Positions 24,329-28,204 of a DNA stretch of 28,204 nt are shown here, piece after piece. This DNA is from Stramenopiles sp. TOSAG23-2 (Eukaryota > Sar), in the NCBI GenBank assembly GCA_900128395.1, contig LT649404.1, positions 1-28,204 of the forward strand, written 5' to 3'. A model generated the notes under the pieces. That model saw only the letters and a program-made list of their open reading frames with translations, was not told where the DNA came from and did no database searches. Each line of letters begins with the position of its first letter. Within the stretch, counting starts at the first letter, position 1. The translations under genes were made by a program, and so were the position numbers.

Positions 24329-27300
24329 CTATAGTCTTCGTTTTTTATTACTACCATTATTATCTTCTTTCTTTCGTTTTAAACACCTTGTAACACAATC
24401 ACATACACTGCTACCGTGTTTCTTATCCCATATTTGTCCTGCTTTTTTCATTACTTCGTCATATCGCTTTCTTACCGCTATATGTAAATCTGAGGGATTT
24501 GAAATTTTAGTTTCTAAGTCATCTAAAACTTCATATACCTTCCAAACACTCTGTAAATAGAAAATCTGCATTGCCCTTTCATGCGCATTTAATCTGGACA
24601 TATCAGATAATCTCGGTTTCAATTCACCTTCTGTTATAGTCGCTGGAATAAATTTATCAGGAATAGATTGCCTAGTAGGTCTTATTGTTGGGTGCGATGC
24701 CATACGTTCTGCCATAATCTGTAATTCCTCATTAGATAACACAGATTTTCCTATTATTAATTGTGAAAAATCATGCAACGCGTCTGATTTACAAGGTTTA
24801 TAGGAATTAATTGCAATTCGTTCAGTGGTATGATCCGCTGCCTCCATTATTCTTTCTTTTTGGTATTTCACTTCTCTTACCACATCTGGAACAGACCTCA
24901 GTTCCGTCTGTAACAAATTTAATGCTGCCAATTTCAATTGATCTGATCCGTACCTACCCAGATGTTTAAACGATATACTGCACTCCTTAGACATTGTTTT
25001 TAATTGCTCTGATATCGGAAATTTATATTTAAATTTGACTTCTCCACCAAAATATTTCTTATCCAATATAATCTCGTTCTCTATGTTTTTTAAAATGTAA
25101 TTTAAAATATCGTATGACTTCATTATGCTGTCTCCACTTGATTTCACCACAGAGAATGGAGTGTATGCTGCCGTCTGTGCTTCTGGTGCGTGTTTCATGG
25201 GTAACAATTTCTCTTGTATTTCTCTACCATCCACAATAATAGATACTTTCTTGTCTGTGAGACTCTCGATATACTTATTATTGGTCCATTTGTTTATATG
25301 CTTTTTTTTTAGATCCATTGGAATCATATCTTCTATATCACCTTTAAGATAAACCTCTGTCGCATCCGTTGGTATTCCTCTCACAGTCATATATGACCTA
25401 TTACCATTCTCATAAAACGGGTAGATGAGAGGAAAAGTATGACATTTGACCATACGATTGTACCCAGAGTATTCGCTTAATGATGGACTGAAATTACTAA
25501 TGTAATACCTAGGTTCATAATTGTTGTGTTTTACCCGGTGTCCCGTTAATTGTTCATACGCCCATACAATATCATCCAGTAATGGATACAAATATTTATA
25601 CTTCTGTAGTTGAGACCCCTCCAAATCAATATTACGTCCATTCGTGTGTGCATTTTTGTGGTGTTTTACATATATGCGATAGTAACCATCATGCACAATG
25701 ATGTGTAGTCCATGTGTCAACATTGTCATGTCTTGTATATCAAATCTTTTCTTGAATTCGATTTCTGAGATAATATATATCTTCTTTAATAAAGGTTGTC
25801 TGCATTTTAGTTCATACGACAATACTGCCGTCAATAATACAGATATGTACCTCGCACGTACATTTCCTCTAAGTTGTTGACGTATATTCATAAACATATC
25901 CATTATTTCATCACATTGACTCCCAATAATGGTCGGATCGTCTCCATATATAGATTTGGTTGCCTTTTCTTTACTAAAAACCTTCGCCACCACTGATGCA
26001 GAGATATATAATCTCACCCACGTTACTGCCTTCTTATTGTGTAACATGAATTTGACAAATTGTTCCCATGATGTTATTGTCACAGGTAGATGTGCTCGCA
26101 GGTGCCAGAATGGGATTAATGGATAATAAGTATTTGGGTTGCCAAAATTGCCTCTAAAGTTAGTCTCATTGTATTTTTTTAATGTCAGATCTACATCGCG
26201 AGTAACATTAAGTGCTATACCTGTGGTTTGAATCATCTCATTGAATTCTGTCTGAGATGGTACTGAATATCCTTTAACAATCTGCGCGATTTCCTCTTTT
26301 AATCGTTTCAATTTGCACTTAGACTCCTTCGCGCTACCCCCATACAGTGGTTGACAGTTTTTCCGTCGGTTACCCCTGAATTTGCGAACGCCCATAATCA
26401 TGTGACATTCCTCTATAATGCCATTTGTGCATTTTTTTCTTGTGCTATATGCTAAAATTTTTAATGCATTTGCAATATTTTTTGCGATCGTAGATATAGA
26501 CTCTCCGTGAATTAATGTCTCCTCTATTTTGAAACCGTAACCATCTCCTTCTGCCTCTAATATACGATCAACAGTTACATTCTTGATATGTGCATAATAT
26601 TGTGTCATTAGGGATGCAATAGTACGTTTATTATCCTCTAATCTGATTGGATAAAAAGATTTATTTGCGTTTTTGACGTATTTCATAATTCCTTTCGGTA
26701 AGAATGGTTGTTTTTCGTTTGCCATCCTTACAAAATTTTTACTACCTCTGTAATTATCTAATAACTCACGTTCATTTCGTTGTGAATAACGAGATAATAC
26801 CCATATAAATTTCTCTTCTTTTCGAGGATTCAATATACATGCACGTAACGCAGTTTGCACCTCCTTTCTTGTGCTCTGTTTGACTCTATAGTCAGTTTTT
26901 TTCATGTGATTCAGTATAATTTCCAAGTGTTGCAAGTCCCAAATTTTCAAGGTTTTTATGCTCTTATTAAAATGTGGGTCATTTTGAATAAGTAATTCAC
27001 GCATTCTTTTTCTCACAATATTGTAATGCTCTTTCTCATCCCTACGTTGTGTATAACACTCTAACATACGTGCATTCTGTTCGATGACTGCATTAACTTC
27101 TTTACTGATTCCGTATAAAGATATATATGCATGTTTGCCGTCAAAATATATGCAGTTATTTGGTCTACCAACCAATTCTTCTTTTTGGATACATATCGCA
27201 CCTTCTTCATTCGTGTCTTCGATTTTAACCGGGTTAAATTTATTAAAGTTTCGTACTAGGAACATCGGTAATTTTTTTGTGTATGGTAATTTCTTTTTGT

Positions 27301-27604
27301 TTGTGTACTGTATGTGTCCTCTTTGTGCATGTGTAAGTGTGCACGTCCGTCTCGGAGGTCTTGTGTGCGTATTTATTAATTGTAATTGTTCCGCTTGTGA
27401 AAGATTTTTGAAAATTTTCAAAATGTCCTCACTACTGATAGTGTTAAGATTAGGGTTTTGAAGATGCACTCGCGAATTTTCACTAACAATTTCTGTTTTG
27501 ACATAATTTGAGGTATTTTCTGATAGATTTTCGGGTTCATCAATCTTTATTTGGTTACTGAGTGTGTTTGAAGTATAATTATATTGTTTATTTTCCAGAA
27601 TCAT
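24329..27604 (-). CDS. Large nuclear-type protein, possible diverged tyrosine recombinase
   Basis: A 1091-residue protein with no secure family. Residues about 520-815 show, in order, features of a tyrosine recombinase: a helical block (TWVRLYISASVVAKVF ... YGDDPTII) like a core-binding domain; a strand-loop-strand with a Lys (YYRIYVKHHKN ... RNIDL, about 640-662); H-I-N-K (about 768) in the place of H-x-x-R; and IQEKLLPMKHAPEAQTAAYT, where H805 and Y814 match the final His and Tyr. The first catalytic Arg is not evident. The end has Cys residues (CDCVTRC, about 1066-1072) and a bipartite nuclear signal (KRKK ... KKRR). The ATG at 27604 is used; a longer frame begins with TTG. If the match holds, it would integrate or resolve the element; otherwise unknown. 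Confidence 0.6.
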   Translation of the reverse strand: MILENKQYNYTSNTLSNQIKIDEPENLSENTSNYVKTEIVSENSRVHLQNPNLNTISSEDILKIFKNLSQAEQLQLINTHTRPPRRTCTLTHAQRGHIQYTNKKKLPYTKKLPMFLVRNFNKFNPVKIEDTNEEGAICIQKEELVGRPNNCIYFDGKHAYISLYGISKEVNAVIEQNARMLECYTQRRDEKEHYNIVRKRMRELLIQNDPHFNKSIKTLKIWDLQHLEIILNHMKKTDYRVKQSTRKEVQTALRACILNPRKEEKFIWVLSRYSQRNERELLDNYRGSKNFVRMANEKQPFLPKGIMKYVKNANKSFYPIRLEDNKRTIASLMTQYYAHIKNVTVDRILEAEGDGYGFKIEETLIHGESISTIAKNIANALKILAYSTRKKCTNGIIEECHMIMGVRKFRGNRRKNCQPLYGGSAKESKCKLKRLKEEIAQIVKGYSVPSQTEFNEMIQTTGIALNVTRDVDLTLKKYNETNFRGNFGNPNTYYPLIPFWHLRAHLPVTITSWEQFVKFMLHNKKAVTWVRLYISASVVAKVFSKEKATKSIYGDDPTIIGSQCDEIMDMFMNIRQQLRGNVRARYISVLLTAVLSYELKCRQPLLKKIYIISEIEFKKRFDIQDMTMLTHGLHIIVHDGYYRIYVKHHKNAHTNGRNIDLEGSQLQKYKYLYPLLDDIVWAYEQLTGHRVKHNNYEPRYYISNFSPSLSEYSGYNRMVKCHTFPLIYPFYENGNRSYMTVRGIPTDATEVYLKGDIEDMIPMDLKKKHINKWTNNKYIESLTDKKVSIIVDGREIQEKLLPMKHAPEAQTAAYTPFSVVKSSGDSIMKSYDILNYILKNIENEIILDKKYFGGEVKFKYKFPISEQLKTMSKECSISFKHLGRYGSDQLKLAALNLLQTELRSVPDVVREVKYQKERIMEAADHTTERIAINSYKPCKSDALHDFSQLIIGKSVLSNEELQIMAERMASHPTIRPTRQSIPDKFIPATITEGELKPRLSDMSRLNAHERAMQIFYLQSVWKVYEVLDDLETKISNPSDLHIAVRKRYDEVMKKAGQIWDKKHGSSVCDCVTRCLKRKKEDNNGSNKKRRL

Positions 27605-27633
27605 TATTTTTTGACTTTTTTTGTTTTCGACAT
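27604..27633 (-). other. Upstream ORF overlapping the start of the large gene
   Basis: An ATG at 27633 opens a nine-codon, Lys-rich ORF whose TAA overlaps the ATG of the 1091-residue gene (TAATG). This is a layout that can allow termination-reinitiation. The two are in different frames. Seen in sequence; function inferred. Confidence 0.4.
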
Positions 27634-27698
27634 TTTTCACTATATGCGGATATTTTCTGAAGTTTGTCCCCAAAATATCACAATAGGAATACTGGATT

Positions 27699-27742
27699 CT
27701 GATTGGCTGAAAACTAAATTACTATAACACACAGTTTGGCGC
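27699..27742 (-). promoter_or_regulatory. CCAAT box and E2F-like site upstream of the large gene
   Basis: On the minus strand CAGCCAATCAG (27709-27699) matches the NF-Y CCAAT box and GCGCCAAA (27742-27735) matches the E2F consensus TTTSSCGC on the other strand. They are about 95 and 131 bp before the ATG. This differs from the TATA layout of the small element genes and suggests host S-phase control. Motif match only. Confidence 0.4.
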
Positions 27743-27893
27743 TCTTTTCTTGTCAACTATAAATATTACTATATAAATATAATCAATGATAGCATGTATT
27801 TTAGTGACACTACAGAAATAGTATATAATCACCGAATGTTAAAAATATTTAAGGACTCTAAATTTGTGTACAATTTTTTTCATGGGAGATGAA

Positions 27894-27958
27894 AACATTT
27901 CTTAAAATTCTAATACCAAGGAAATAGTATGGAAATATAAAAAGTTTTAAGAAATGTT
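27894..27958. repeat. Perfect 14-bp inverted repeat, 37-bp loop
   Basis: AACATTTCTTAAAA at 27894-27907 and its exact complement TTTTAAGAAATGTT at 27945-27958. It lies in the right flank of the element, where no gene explains it. Confidence 0.85.
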
Positions 27959-28150
27959 AAATGAATATTTTGGATCATTTTACTCTATCATAAGAATACC
28001 ATTAATTTTTCTGATAGCTCTACCACAGCATCTGTGTCCAAAACGATCACATCAGACGCGTGCTGTCCAGCTGTGTGGCGCCAACAGAGAAGAGAAGAAG
28101 AGTTGCAAGAGATGGGATTTTTATGGTGGAAATTCTTCAAACCATACCAA

Positions 28151-28199
28151 ATATATATATATATATATATTAGAGATTCATATAATTGGGGGGGGGGGG
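28151..28199. repeat. (AT)10 microsatellite and G12 homopolymer
   Basis: A run of ten AT at 28151-28170 and twelve G at 28188-28199, seen directly. The G run is a likely place for sequencing length error. Confidence 0.9.
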
Positions 28200-28204
28200 A
28201 ATTT

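Larger units (their letters stand above)
27743..28204. other. Right flank: non-coding, element end uncertain
   Basis: No gene seen. It holds two TATAAATA-like runs near 27758-27775, a perfect 14-bp inverted repeat at 27894-27958, an ACGCGT (28056-28061) and a GGCGCC palindrome (about 28077-28082). An (AT)10 run lies at 28151-28170 and a run of twelve G at 28188-28199. The GC-richer stretch at 28020-28100 may already be host DNA. Confidence 0.4.

Noticed and set aside
15711-27604. Reverse transcriptase, DDE/retroviral integrase or family B DNA polymerase in the element
   Set aside because: No catalytic motifs of these families were seen. YGDDP in the large protein looks like a polymerase YxDD, but it lacks the surrounding strands and other polymerase motifs.
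24329-27604. Antisense frames inside the large element gene (such as 27084-27461)
   Set aside because: Shadow frames of an intact 1091-codon gene with no domain of their own.
14304-28204. Terminal inverted repeats or target-site duplication of the element
   Set aside because: Compared both flanks by eye on both strands; found no shared block long enough to rise above AT-rich chance. A computed search is needed.
1-28204. tRNA or rRNA genes
   Set aside because: No cloverleaf with T-loop GTTCRA and matching stems, and no rRNA-like stretch, was recognised on either strand.

Overview
This window looks like a piece of nuclear chromosome from an AT-rich, intron-poor single-celled eukaryote. The left half (about 1-14.5 kb) has long, intronless genes of plainly eukaryotic type: a MORN-repeat protein, a large protein with SAP-like, ankyrin, TPR-like, RGS, IQ and WW modules, a TLC-like multi-membrane protein, an EF-hand-like protein, and an orthologue of the Fanconi anaemia protein FANCD2. 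Low-complexity Asn/Asp/Thr/Gln runs, simple repeats and standard stop codons (TAA, TAG, TGA all used) fit a protist. I cannot name the lineage.

The right half (about 15.5-27.7 kb) has a different style: short, closely packed genes on both strands, no recognisable housekeeping function, and a DNA replication gene. It reads as an integrated mobile or virus-like element. Its best-understood gene is a 1199-residue primase-helicase, with an archaeo-eukaryotic (UL52/PrimPol-like) primase followed by a superfamily 3 helicase. Directly behind it lies an iteron-like array of six 53-64 bp units with internal inverted repeats. Then come seven small genes of unknown function and a 1091-residue nuclear-type protein that may be a highly diverged tyrosine recombinase. 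I see no capsid protein, packaging ATPase, maturation protease, family B DNA polymerase, retroviral-type integrase or reverse transcriptase. The element is therefore either the remains of a virophage or polinton-like virus, or a capsid-less replicon that copies and moves itself. No terminal inverted repeats or target duplication could be recognised by eye, so its ends are uncertain.

Most small element genes share one promoter layout: a TATA-like core ending about 18-24 nt before the ATG. One such core sits midway between two divergent genes. This spacing was used to choose starts. The 1091-residue gene instead has CCAAT and E2F-like sites and a short upstream ORF that overlaps its start codon.

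Two host genes are interrupted in this sequence. The MORN gene is put out of frame by an exact 103-bp tandem duplication, and FANCD2 is split by a one-base excess in a homopolymer run. Both could be assembly errors. In the FANCD2 orthologue the position equivalent to the monoubiquitinated lysine (human K561) appears to be arginine, which deserves a closer look.
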